Assembly (NCBI GenBank): GCA_009760855.2
Contig: WPIO01000196.1
Location: 440,001-452,857 of the forward strand
Origin: Cristatella mucedo
Taxonomy: Eukaryota > Bryozoa > Phylactolaemata > Cristatellidae
DNA length: 12,857 bases
Direction of reading: 5' to 3'
Every line of letters begins with the position of its first letter. The stretch's first letter is position 1. Below, piece by piece: positions 1 through 7,654 of the stretch. The position numbers and the translations under genes were made by a program. The notes under the pieces were generated by a model that was not told the DNA's origin, did not search any database, and saw nothing but the letters and a program-made list of their open reading frames with translations.

Positions 1-92
1 AGCGAAAGCAATTTTGTCGCCAGCGGTCTGTAAGCAAAAGAAACAGACGCTGATAGCTTTTGTCCTTCGACAGATGCCGATGCCGGTGCTTG

Positions 93-146
93 TAGCAGGA
101 TTAGAGGATTATTATAGCAGGATTAGAGGATTATTATAGCAGGATT
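93..146. repeat. 22-bp minisatellite, about 2.5 copies
   Basis: Two identical 22-nt units (93-114 and 115-136), each TAGCAGGATTAGAGGATTA plus TTA, are followed by the first 10 nt of a third unit (137-146). The units are exact, so the expansion is probably recent. I see no coding or protein-binding role. Confidence 0.93.
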
Positions 147-422
147 CGGCTAGTAAATGGTAGACCGCCGAGCTAGTTCAGAGTAAGAGTGGCAGTGTGT
201 GTCGACCGGCTGCCACTGCCAGCTCTTAGGCGAAAGGTGGACTCGCCCGACTGCATTTCATGGATTCAAAGGTCAATTTGGTGGCTATCATGCGTAGGAG
301 GACTGGCTGTAGAGGCCACGTGGCATTCAAATTGGCAGCCCTGCATAAAGCAGAGTAGCCCCGAATTTCTCTATGAGAGGAGTTTGCCTCTAGCAACCGT
401 TAAGGAATTGCGCCTCTGATAG

Positions 423-640
423 CTAGCCTGGACCAATGAAGGATGGGACCTAAAATTGAGCGACAAAACCTTGAAGTCGATGCACTCACTGCTCGACTGG
501 GGAGCCAGTGCAGGTCAAAGGTCGGAGATAAGTGCTGTGCTACGGCAACTGCGCTGCTCACGACAGAAAAGCCAAACTGCAGAGTTTTTCAACGACTATA
601 TAAAGGCAGAATTGCACAGGCGGGAAGACCTACTGGCAGT
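423..640 (+). CDS. possible internal exon, unrecognised protein
   Basis: One frame is open from a stop at 420-422 to a stop at 642-644. It reads as a charged, probably helical segment with two Trp in its first ten residues, a Leu/Ser/Arg-rich middle, and a C-terminal part around AEFFNDYIKAELHRRED. The open stretch ends at CAGT|GTGAGT, which matches the metazoan 5' splice consensus well, so the in-frame TGA would lie inside the intron. The upstream side is weak: AG dinucleotides occur at 421-422 and 425-426 with little polypyrimidine tract and no clear start codon. With this donor the exon ends in phase 2, which does not join directly to the phase-0 exon at 3708. I recognise no family. It may be a chance open frame. 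Confidence 0.2.
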
Positions 641-908
641 GTGAGTTACAGAAGTCGAGACGGCATGTTACAGTATGCAAGACCTAATGTTTGCCAAGGC
701 ACGAGTTCTGTCATTGCATCATTGCAACTGACTCAGAGGGTTTGACTGACTTCTACTGCACCCTTTAGAGGAACGATGGCTGAAGAGGACCTTAATAAGA
801 CCTACTACTACAACGATGGGCTGCATCTGTTTCTGTAGGTAGAAATACGTGTATCTGCTGACGTGCTGGTGGCACGTTCGGGCAGGATTCGGGTACTCTG
901 CTTGATCT
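641..908. other. no supported gene
   Basis: This stretch holds only short open frames. One 20-codon ORF at 777-839 starts ATGG with an A at -3, but nothing supports expression. I see no repeat related to the other families in the window. Confidence 0.5.
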
Positions 909-1005
909 GGTTAATAATAAGAATTATGCATTTGATATATCTCAGAGAACTCAAATCTCTTTCTAGGCACTTTACATTTGCTACAAAGCAAGCGCGGTTG
1001 AATGT
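909..1005 (-). mobile_element. LINE-A 3'-end fragment (copy 1)
   Basis: On the plus strand an AAT-rich stretch (911-925) is followed by TTTGATATATCTCAGAGAAC and by TCTTTCTAGGCACTTTACAT. These blocks recur at 1348, 6395, 8679 and 9879. The 9879 copy continues into an RT C-terminus on the minus strand, so this is the terminal 3' UTR of a minus-strand LINE, severely 5'-truncated. Similarity fades after about 1005. Confidence 0.65.
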
Positions 1006-1347
1006 TGGTTGTTAAAGGAGGTTGAGTGTTACAGTGCCACTTATGCTGCACATGAGCGGAATGTTCCTTCGTTATAAAGGGTTTTCAATTCATTTTTGCC
1101 ATACCACATTTATGTACCTCTGCGACTGATGGTAAATGTACAAATAGGCAGCCATTTGTGTGATGTGATGAATAGTAACCCATCTGTTTATCCATTGTAT
1201 GTCGCAGAGACTGTATATATGTGCAACAGCTATATACATGTCAAGGTTGTGCGTTCGTGCGCTTGCCGTAGGCTCCTTGCTCTGTTACTTAGTTTTGCTC
1301 CTGAGCTGGGAATGGGTGTGTGGAGCTTAGATTCGGCTATCGGTCCC

Positions 1348-1725
1348 TATTATTATAATACAATAATTACAACACATTTGTATGGCTCCCTAAGAGAACT
1401 AAATTTCTTTCTAAGCACTTAACATGTACTAGACAAGAAGAATGATGAAATGATCAGTGGTAACATGCATAATGTCAGCAAGAGTAAGCACAACTCTAAG
1501 GACATTTCACGTGTACAGAGCAAAGCCTCTGACAACTGGGTGCATTTCTAGCTTCCTTTTAAATTTTGTCTTTATAAATTTAATTTAAATTTAAATTGCT
1601 TTTTAAATTTAGTCCTGTTAGGGGATCTACTGGTGGCAGCCGGTATTGAGCTCCATCTTTTTGCCCGAGAAGTGAATGCATGGTCTCCAAAGGATTTAAG
1701 GCTGGCTAAGAGGCACAGCTAAATG
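1348..1725 (-). mobile_element. LINE-A 3'-end fragment, diverged (copy 2)
   Basis: It starts with AAT/TTA-rich sequence, then the CCCTAAGAGAACTAAAT and TTTCTTTCTAAGCACTTAAC blocks of the LINE-A terminus. Further in, GTGGTAACATGCATAATGTC parallels GTGGCAGCATGCACAGTGTC of the 9879 copy, and GGTCTCCAAAGGATTTAAGG (about 1681-1701) parallels TTCTCCAAAGGATTTGAGAC there. In that copy this block encodes the RT C-terminal Leu-Lys-Ser-Phe-Gly-Glu segment on the minus strand. The fragment therefore reaches the end of the RT reading frame but is too decayed to translate. An AT-rich stretch at about 1557-1611 with AAATTTAAATTT repeats is a local expansion not present in the better copy. Confidence 0.6.
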
Positions 1726-2577
1726 AAATGGCATCATCAGAGGAATGGGTGATACGATGGGGACCCTGGTTAGAAAGTACTTCAGATCAGTTGGCCCTAA
1801 TGTGCAAGCGACCAAAAAGTGAATGACATGCCTAGCATTTCCTGTCGTCTCGCCCTTGCCCATTTGTGATTAGCTTGTAGCAGCTAAAAACAGCTGCTCG
1901 TAATCAGGTGCTGCTGCGTGAAAGTAACCGCCCGCTACCTACCACACACAGCTAGCAGCTGCAGCAGACCTTCTCAAGTTGCACCGAGGCAGCACGGAGT
2001 TATATGTCGGACTGTGAAGCTCAGGCGAATCGTCGGAGGCCATTTGAGGTCGCTCTGTGTCAACTGGGGCCTGCCTGTGCCTGTCTGCCTGCTCTAGAAA
2101 CGCCCAAAACTAGGCCACCTTGCAGGCATCAGGAACTATGTGGTATTTCCGGAAAACCGGCGTTCCGATTAGAACGCCTTAATCTGATTGGCCAGTGAGA
2201 GGACACTTTCGAACAAGACAACCAGATTTTCGTGCCGATGCTGCTGAGATCTGACAGGCAGAGCCGATTTTCAGCTGCTGTGCTTTCCAATTTCTGAGTC
2301 AAATTAGGTCAAACCCGTGACTTGTAGTCACTCAATGTGAGAAAGTGTGCTGCCATTCGTGCGCAGATGTAAGCAATACATGCAGCAGGGGTGTTAGTAG
2401 AGTTAGACGTGCTGTTGGGCTGGTAGGGATCAAAGATCAAAGACAGGCTGCGTGTCTTCTGCGTAGAAGTGACGGCCTAGATTGTTCTTGGCGGTCGCAT
2501 TGGCAATAGAGAGGGTATAAATTGCCAAAAGAAGCTGACCAGGCACCGAGCTCTGGTGTGCCCGTATTTTATTATCC
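1726..2577. other. unassigned, no supported gene
   Basis: One 64-codon frame (2004-2198, plus, ATG start) has no recognisable motif and mixed composition. An inverted CCAAT-type pentamer lies at about 2187 and a TATAAA at about 2515, but no transcription unit can be tied to either. No repeat shared with the rest of the window was seen. Confidence 0.5.
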
Positions 2578-2690
2578 ATTAATATCTATTCAAGATATTA
2601 TCAGAGCTGATAATTCTGGTAATATCTAATAATAACTATGATTATATATATATATATATATATATAATATCTATGATAATATCTAGAGCT
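2578..2690. repeat. AT-rich block: (TA)12 flanked by ATATC repeats and hairpins
   Basis: An alternating TA run at 2643-2666 sits among repeated AATATCTA/ATGATAATATC words. Two perfect short hairpins lie on its left side: AATATCT (2581-2587) pairs with AGATATT (2593-2599), and ATTATCAG (2597-2604) pairs with CTGATAAT (2607-2614). The words AGAGCTGATAAT (about 2603) and AGAGCTGATGAT (about 2684) flank the TA tract as near copies, suggesting local duplication around it. Confidence 0.8.
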
Positions 2691-2935
2691 GATGATCTCC
2701 CTGTATTTTTGAAGCTCCTCGAATGATTGTTGCCGATTGACTCCATTGAGATCTCCACCGAGATAGAGCCTAGACCATTGCAGTGTCCTACCAGTGATGC
2801 CCAGGCTGGATGAATGAAGAGGTGCTCGAGAAGGAATTGGTGCTCGATAGTGTCAAATGCTGCCGAAAAATTGAGTAAAGCATGCAGAGACTTTATCTGA
2901 GTCTGCATTCCTGAGAGGAGGTTGTTCGGTATACA
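2691..2935 (-). pseudogene. CR1/L2-type LINE reverse transcriptase fragment
   Basis: The minus strand at 2819-2878 translates to LLNFSAAFDTIEHQFLLEHL. This fits RT motif A of CR1/L2-type LINEs, usually a Leu-Leu-Asp-Leu-Ser-Ala-Ala-Phe-Asp core. The catalytic Asp (codon 2852-2854) is kept, but the first Asp of the pattern is Asn. Downstream translation loses the expected Trp-Phe-x-Ser-Tyr-Leu block, so frameshifts are present, and the fragment runs into the AT-rich block. It represents only the palm entry of RT, with no endonuclease domain and no other motif. It is a dead fragment, distinct from the plus-strand element at 5019. Confidence 0.75.
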
Positions 2936-2954
2936 CCCAAAGCGATGCTATGTG

Positions 2955-3080
2955 GAATAATATAACACCATTTGCACAGCGCCCTAAGAGAACAAAATCT
3001 CTATTCAGGTGCTTCACATGTGCCACGGGGCTCGAGCCCACGACTTCGGCCAGACCTTGGTCGGGCGCTATTCACCGCCG
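2955..3080 (-). mobile_element. SINE-1 (tRNA-derived), copy 1
   Basis: Read on the minus strand, a tRNA-like 3' half with GTGGGCTCGAGCCC (B-box region, plus coordinates 3027-3040) is followed by GCACATGTGAAGCACCTGAA, TAGAGATTTTGTTCTCTTAG and GGCGCTGTGC. The same order is found at 8467, 10340 and 10920. The proximal half retains CCGACCAAGGTCTGGCC (about 3046-3062), shared with the 10340 copy. The A-box end is lost where another SINE joins at about 3080. The 3' end abuts AAT-rich sequence. Confidence 0.75.
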
Positions 3081-3302
3081 AGGTCGTGGATTCGAATCCT
3101 TCAGTGGGGCGATCCTTTATTGCCGACTCCAAGCAGTGGTGAAAGCCGTTGAGGCTCTTCTGCAAATGAGGCTGTTAAATCAGCTGCTATTTATTATTTA
3201 TTTATTCCTGTCAAAGTCACAGCCTTGGTGCAGTGTCTGTTAAATCAGCTGCTATTTATTATTTATTTATTCCTGTCAAAGTCACAGCCTCGGTGCAGTG
3301 TC
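3081..3302 (+). mobile_element. SINE-2 (tRNA-derived), copy 1, with duplicated tail
   Basis: A B-box-like GATTCGAATCC (3089-3099, one mismatch from GGTTCGANTCC) is followed by GGCGATCCTT, AAGCAGTGGTGAAAGCCG and GAGGCTCTTCTG, ending in CTGTTAAATCAGC. The minus strand of 6998-7110 carries the same ordered blocks, which defines a dispersed family. The A-box half is missing at the junction with SINE-1. The tail runs into TTTA-rich sequence that has been tandemly duplicated. Confidence 0.72.
3172..3301. repeat. 65-bp tandem duplication
   Basis: Two head-to-tail 65-nt units (3172-3236 and 3237-3301) start CTGTTAAATCAGCTGCTATT and end GTGCAGTGT. By eye they differ at one base, CCTTGG versus CCTCGG. 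The unit contains the SINE-2 terminus plus flanking TTTA-rich and CTGTCAAAGTCACAGCC sequence, so the duplication post-dates the SINE insertion. Confidence 0.95.
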
Positions 3303-3367
3303 CTTTACCCTACTGCACCACGCCAACCCACCACATCTCACCTCCTGCTGCCATGTTGGGAAGCCTT

Positions 3368-3387
3368 GGCTGGCTGGCTGGCTGGCT
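3368..3387. repeat. (GGCT)5 microsatellite
   Basis: Five uninterrupted GGCT units. Confidence 0.9.
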
Positions 3388-3455
3388 GTGCTGGTCAGCA
3401 CCGCCAACTTGTTGACTTCCTGCACACCCGAGTGTGTGCTTGGCAATTTTCTATA

Positions 3456-3492
3456 TTATATTTATTTATTTTTATTTATTTATTTATTTATT
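3456..3492. repeat. (TTTA)n microsatellite
   Basis: TTTA units with one interruption, similar to the TTTA-rich tails at 3190-3208 and 3255-3273. Confidence 0.9.
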
Positions 3493-3707
3493 CCAGTGCC
3501 TTTGATAAGAATAGCCGTAGGGAACCTGGCGCAAGATGCTTAGGTTCTCCTTGTCGAATGCTGCCTACTTAATCAGTAGCCTAACTGCAGCCATTTTGAA
3601 AAACATGGACAACTGACTTCTGCCTCGGCTCGCCATTGCCTATTGGCACAGGCCCAGTGTGTGGCTTGTCGTCATTCTGTCTGACTTATGTCCGTGCCTC
3701 ACTGCAG

Positions 3708-3762
3708 CGCCCTGATGTGCTCGCCCTGCCGCCCACCGATGTTGCTGCTGCTGCTGCCGCCG

Positions 3763-3797
<35 letters not shown>

Positions 3798-4106
3798 GGC
3801 GACATCCCGTACTTCGCATTGCAGAGCACCCTCGGTCTGCTCAAAGGCAGCTTTAAGTCCCGCCGCAACCTGTGTGTCGTCGCTGGACACAGCGCTGCGT
3901 TCGCCTACGGCATCATCGCAGCTACCACTCCCGAGTCACGTGGCTTCACCGCTGCCGCCACCGGGGGCGGCAGCGTCGGCGGTCTGCTGGTGCTGCTCAT
4001 CCCGCTGCCGTACGCGTTCTACGTGCTGACGCACCGCTTCACCGCTCCCGAGGCCGTCGACAGCGTCGTCTCAGCGCAGGCCGTTTCCGGCGAGCAGCAG
4101 TCGTAG
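3708..4106 (+). CDS. candidate terminal exon, two hydrophobic segments, poly-Cys run
   Basis: A polypyrimidine-rich stretch (about 3668-3704) ends in CTCACTGCAG, a good 3' splice site, and the frame is open in phase 0 from 3708 to TAG at 4104-4106. The 132-residue peptide has an Ala-rich start, ten Cys from a CTG/TGC run (3766-3796), a basic FKSRRN patch, and two hydrophobic segments (about 3870-3923, LCVVAGHSAAFAYGIIAA; about 3966-4028, GGLLVLLIPLPYAFYVL). It ends in a short polar tail. About four in five codons in 3864-4103 end in G or C, far above the surroundings, and the reading breaks off exactly at the stop; both suggest real selection. I infer the C-terminus of a multi-pass membrane protein but recognise no family. 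Upstream exons were not located. If the repeat lies in an intron, the true acceptor could be further in. Confidence 0.5.
3766..3796. repeat. CTG/GCT triplet repeat inside the candidate exon
   Basis: About ten uninterrupted triplets, preceded by a shorter GCT run at 3743-3756. In the favoured frame it encodes Cys; in the other plus frames it would give Ala or Leu. Confidence 0.95.
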
Positions 4107-4185
4107 CCGCGCGCTCGCGAGTCGCCGCGCACGACGGTCGCCCGATATAATCCGTCTGCAGGTCGGTTTCGGCTTCTCAGTCGAG

Positions 4186-4248
4186 GCATTCCGACATTGA
4201 TGCGTGCATGCAGCATGCTGCTGCATGCACGCATCAATGTCGGAATGC
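4186..4248. repeat. perfect 30-bp inverted repeat with 3-nt spacer
   Basis: Arms 4186-4215 and 4219-4248 are exact reverse complements over 30 nt (left arm begins GCATTCCGACATTGATGCGT), with spacer TGC at 4216-4218. The next outward pair (4185 G, 4249 A) does not match, so the arms end sharply. It lies 80 nt after the stop codon of the candidate exon and may be in its 3' UTR. The fold is far more perfect than a normal miRNA precursor and has an unusually tight loop. Alternatives are a small foldback element or an assembly or amplification artefact. Confidence 0.93.
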
Positions 4249-4263
4249 AGCTTCGCAAGCTGC
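4247..4263. repeat. 7-bp stem hairpin, CGC loop
   Basis: GCAGCTT (4247-4253) pairs with AAGCTGC (4257-4263) across CGC. It overlaps the last two bases of the 30-bp palindrome, so the two folds stack or compete. Confidence 0.85.
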
Positions 4264-4288
4264 AACGCAACTTATGCAAGTCACAGCA

Positions 4289-4339
4289 CGTGACAGCCAG
4301 CGGCGTGGCCAGCCCCGTGGCGCCGCACTGGCTGTCATG
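4289..4339. repeat. GC-rich imperfect hairpin
   Basis: TGACAGCCAG (4291-4300) is the exact complement of CTGGCTGTCA (4328-4337). It continues inward as CGGCG (4301-4305) with CGCCG (4321-4325) after a 2-nt bulge, and outward by one G-T and one C-G pair. It is the third consecutive fold downstream of 4106. Confidence 0.85.
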
Positions 4340-4604
4340 CGGGTGTCCTGGCTTGTGTGCAACTGCCACCCTTTGCGACTCGTATCTGGGCGCGCCATTA
4401 TATTTACTCGGCTCATTCATAAAATGTTATTTAAATGAACCTAATCGAATTCGTTCCGTTGCTGGGCACTGGCCGCGCATTTCTCGAGTGAGGCTCGAGG
4501 CTTCCAGGCTGTTTGAAGCAGCGCTGCCTGCTGGTACGTCCTGAGATGTCACGTGTCCAGTATGACCTCGCGAGACTTTTGCTTGTGCGTGCGTATTCAT
4601 GCCA
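4340..4604. other. possible 3' UTR or intergenic, no gene
   Basis: No supported coding frame. If transcription from the exon at 3708 continues, the first canonical AATAAA I see is at 4953-4958, about 850 nt past the stop. Confidence 0.4.
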
Positions 4605-4816
4605 CTTTGTGGCTTTGCAAAAGCGCAAGGAAATGTGCGCTAATTGCATTTTCAAATACGGCCAGCTGCTGCTGTAACGTGGCTGCACTATAACAAATGT
4701 ACTATTATTATTGCTATTATTATTACTACCACTTGTCCTGCTTTATGGCTTTGCAAAAGTGCAAGGAAATTGCTCATTTTCAAAAACGACGATCAGCTGC
4801 TGCTGTAACGTTGCTG
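4605..4816 (+). repeat. local direct duplication of about 80 bp
   Basis: Copy one (4605-4685) and copy two (4741-4816) share TGGCTTTGCAAAAG, GCAAGGAAAT and CAGCTGCTGCTGTAACGT in the same order, with scattered substitutions and a short deletion in copy two. The 55-bp spacer carries an ATT/ACT-rich stretch (4701-4730). Confidence 0.85.
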
Positions 4817-5018
4817 AGCAAAGCCGGCATGCAACCCACTTCAGGGCCTAAGCTTGCATGATGAACCAACCGTGTTTATCAGAGGTCTTTTATTACCGGC
4901 ATTGGCCCGGACTCCTCAGTTTATCGCTCAAGGTCGTGGACGTTCCGTAGCGAATAAAAGTCAGCCTTGGCCTTGGCCAGCCGGTGCATTGAAACTCGAT
5001 AGCAATTTGTATTAGATA

Positions 5019-6394
5019 GAACTGCTCACCTCCGTGTTAACAATGACATTCTATGCGGCAACGATGATGGGAATGTCACTGCCCTAGCTCTGCTAGATCT
5101 ATCAGCTGTCTTCGACACCATTGACCACAATGTCCTACTTGAACGATTGAGAACAACGATCGGTCTGGCAGACGAGGCACTGGCTTGGTTTACGTCGTAC
5201 TTATCTGATCATGTTCAATCCGTGTCATGTAGGGGTCAGGTCTCACACACGAGATGGGTCACCTGTGGAGTCCCTTAAGGGTCCGTCCTCGGTCCCGTGC
5301 GGTTCTACATTTTTACTCAACCTCTAGTAAAGTGATTCAGAACCATGGAATAGGATATCACTTTTATGCTGCCGATACTCAGCTGTATTTGTCATTCAAA
5401 CCGTCGGAGTCTGCTGCAGCAACTGATAAACTGAATGCTTGCCTTGCCGACATTCGATCTTGGATGTCGGAAAAGTTCCTGAAATTAAATGATAAAACCG
5501 AACTGCTGCTCATAGGACACCCTTAAGCGTGTGGCTGGATTAAAAAGCTCTTCTAATAGGTGATGCGGTTGTGCGAAAATCACCACGTGCTCGAAATTTA
5601 GGTGTTTTCAACAACTGCCTAAATTGTAAAAGCTTCATTCAGAAGACTGCTTCTACAGCTAGCCATCACGTCCGATCCCTATCTAAGATTAGGAGCTGTC
5701 TTCCACGGTGGCTTGCAAAATATTAAACTAGCTCCGTAGTTCTGTCTCTTGCGGCTTGATTACTGTAATTCCCTTTTGGTTGGACTACCAAATAAAGCAA
5801 CTAGGCCACTGCAGCTGGTGATGAATATTGCTGCAAGGCTAGTCTTCAAGTCTCAGAGGTTTGACCTCGATTCTCCTTTGCTAAAAGAGCTAGGATGGCT
5901 GCCAGTTGATCAACGGATACAGAGCGAAGTTCTTATGCTGACCCACAAAGCCCGCCACGGCTTGGCTCTAAAATACCTAGCTGAACTGCTGCACCAGTTT
6001 CAGCCTCCTCGTGCCCTCAGGTCCGGTATGAACAATAAGTTAGCTGTTCCATTCCACCGCTTAAAGACCGTTGGCGACAGAAGCTTTAGCTCTGCAGGTC
6101 CTAGACTGTGGAACTTGCTTCCACAATTCTTACGCAAGAACAACCACTTTCCTGCTGCCGACTACGGCTCATCCTTTTCAGCTGTCCTGGGGTCCTACTT
6201 CCATGCTACTCACTACCTCAACTGTTCTCCCGACTCTGCTATGCTTCCCACTTTCTCTTTGTTTCGTGAGACGAAGTCTGTTGGCTACCGAGTGGGTACC
6301 CAAAGCCGCTTAGGCTGTGAGTTCGCTATACAAAACTCTCCTTCGAAACACCCACATAGTCTCTGTGGCTTTGTGCAGTTACAGACAGAGGTAC
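5019..6394 (+). pseudogene. CR1/L2-type LINE, RT half, broken
   Basis: This is the 5'-truncated remains of a non-LTR retrotransposon that once encoded an endonuclease/reverse transcriptase copying its own RNA at a nicked target. Motif A is readable (about 5090-5140, LLDLSAVFDTIDHNVLLERL), then AWFTSYLSD. The conserved Gly-Val-Pro-Gln is cut by TAA at 5276-5278 in place of the Gln codon. The catalytic box at 5365-5376 reads Tyr-Ala-Ala-Asp instead of Tyr-Ala-Asp-Asp. A frame change lies between about 5290 and 5340, a stop at 5524-5526, and another stop and frame change near 5725-5750. The C-terminal part is well preserved: LDYCNSLLVGLP, then AARLVF, LGWLPVDQRI, and FSSAGPRLWNLLPQFLR (about 5749-6140). 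No endonuclease domain remains. It cannot be active. Confidence 0.9.
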
Positions 6395-6615
6395 ATAATA
6401 ATAATAATAATGCACTTGATAAAGCTCCCTCAGAGAACTTAATCTCTTTATAGGCGCTTTACATTTGCTGCAAAGGGATATGCAATTGAATGGTAAGTAA
6501 AATCATGCTTGAAAAACAAACAAAATGAATAATATGGTTAGGGGTGACATGCACAGGGTCAGCATGCAAATGTGGTTAGTGGCAGCATGCAGTGTCAACA
6601 CGCATAAGCGTACAT
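6395..6615 (-). mobile_element. LINE-A 3'-end fragment (copy 3)
   Basis: (AAT)n at 6395-6411 is followed by the LINE-A blocks CCCTCAGAGAACTTAATCTC and AGGCGCTTTACATTTGCTGC, then GGTGACATGCACAGGGTCAG and GTGGTTAGTGGCAGCATGCA. These closely match 9888-10090 in the same order. It stops at about 6615, before the RT C-terminus. Its tail meets the end of the plus-strand LINE, so two elements share one triplet microsatellite tail to tail. Confidence 0.85.
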
Positions 6616-6965
6616 ACATACACTAACGAGTGGCAAGGCCGATAGTAAACACCTACTATGTAAACGGTTGTTACTATTCTCTTATTATCACTGCCGAGAA
6701 TGATGGCCTTAATTTTAAGGGGGGCAGTGAACCGGCCGAATCAGCTACATAAGCCTGAGTGTATTTATTATACGATTATATATGATTCCTGAATTAAAAG
6801 CACTAGGAATAAGATATTCCAAAATCTATGGCTTGAATCGTATGAAAGCCAAGTGACGACGTGATGGGTAGTCAGTTGCACTGTAAGCAACGAACTAGCG
6901 AGCTTGTATGCTATGGCTGGTGCTATGCAGGCGTGCTCGTGGACGTGGAGTCGCTGTATTATGGT
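6616..6965. other. no supported gene
   Basis: AT-rich, multiply-stopped sequence with a G-run (GGGGGGCAGTGA, about 6719). No ORF or repeat was recognised. Confidence 0.5.
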
Positions 6966-6975
6966 AGGGGGCGCT
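6966..6975 (+). promoter_or_regulatory. CTCF-core-like decamer
   Basis: AGGGGGCGCT equals the central core of the conserved bilaterian CTCF motif, but the five bases upstream (ATGGT) do not fit the CCASY part. It lies just outside the 3' end of a SINE-2 copy. Weak on its own. Confidence 0.2.
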
Positions 6976-6997
6976 CTTGATTGCTGCCGAGCTCTGC

Positions 6998-7160
6998 TCG
7001 CTGATTTAACAGTCTCTCTTGTATAGCGACAGAAGAGCCTTTATGGCTATCACCACTGCTTGCAGAGGCGATACAGGATCGCCCACCGCAGGATTTGAAC
7101 CCGGGACCGAGGTCGTGAAAAGCAACCGCCTTAGTGTGCCTTCACGGCCCTTCTGCTTGG
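6998..7160 (-). mobile_element. SINE-2 (tRNA-derived), copy 2
   Basis: The minus strand has a perfect pol III B-box, GGTTCAAATCC (plus 7091-7101), preceded by CACGACCTCGGTCCCG. It is followed by GGCGATCCTGTATCGCC, AAGCAGTGGTGATAGCC and AAGGCTCTTCTG, ending in CTGTTAAATCAGC. The distal half matches 3089-3184 block by block. Upstream, CACTAAGGCGGTTGC resembles a tRNA D-arm, but I cannot fix an A-box exactly. In place of a simple tail it abuts GAGCAGAGCTCGGCAGC. Confidence 0.75.
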
Positions 7161-7654
7161 GTATATTGGAGCAGCATCTGTGGCTCGTTAGCCGTGCATC
7201 GAGGGGCCGGCTCCGTGAGCAATTGTCACGTGTCTGCAAAGAACTATCGACCATTGCTTGAGCTGTGTGCTTGTAGCAAAAGACTTTCATTCCAGGAGCC
7301 ACAGCCACGCAGCTCGTCCTTAACAGCGTCGACCCGAAAGAGTATTCGCCGAGCGGCTCAAGGTTGGACGCCTTACTTTTCGAACGACGAGGCATCTGCT
7401 CTGCGAATCAGCTCAGCTCTCCCTTCGCCCGAGTGAATTTTATTTTCTTGTTCCTGTGTGCTTTGCGTGCATACCTGTTCATCATGATTGAGTGCATGTG
7501 AGTAGCCCCGGGTGACTAGTTACCAGGCTGGCCGTAGTAGGCTGGCCTTACAGAAGCACAATGCTTGTATGTTTTTTGTAGGTGCGCTGCCGTTCACCTT
7601 CACATTGGCCCTCGGGTGCTGATTCTTGTGCAGCAAGTTGCAAAGCGTCTGGAT
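7161..7654. other. unassigned; overlapping short ORFs only
   Basis: Open frames run on both strands (for example plus 7134-7436 and minus 7006-7395), but they are partly SINE-2 sequence and carry no recognisable motif. GGCTGGCC repeats near 7530-7545 are a minor local duplication. Confidence 0.45.

Noticed and set aside
777-839. 20-codon ORF with good start context
   Set aside because: Too short, with no partner, conservation or splice evidence.
3027-3110. Functional tRNA gene
   Set aside because: Only B-box-like halves are present and they continue into SINE bodies; no complete cloverleaf can be drawn.
3686-3890. Minus-strand frames with poly-Gln or poly-Ala opposite the CTG tract
   Set aside because: They lack splice or start support and third-position bias; the plus-strand reading explains the composition better.
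4186-4248. Calling the 30-bp palindrome a miRNA gene
   Set aside because: A 3-nt spacer and a completely perfect stem are atypical of metazoan miRNA precursors; without small-RNA data only a hairpin can be claimed.
7006-7395. 129-codon minus-strand ORF as a gene
   Set aside because: Its C-terminal third is SINE-2 sequence, and the rest has no motif or coding bias.
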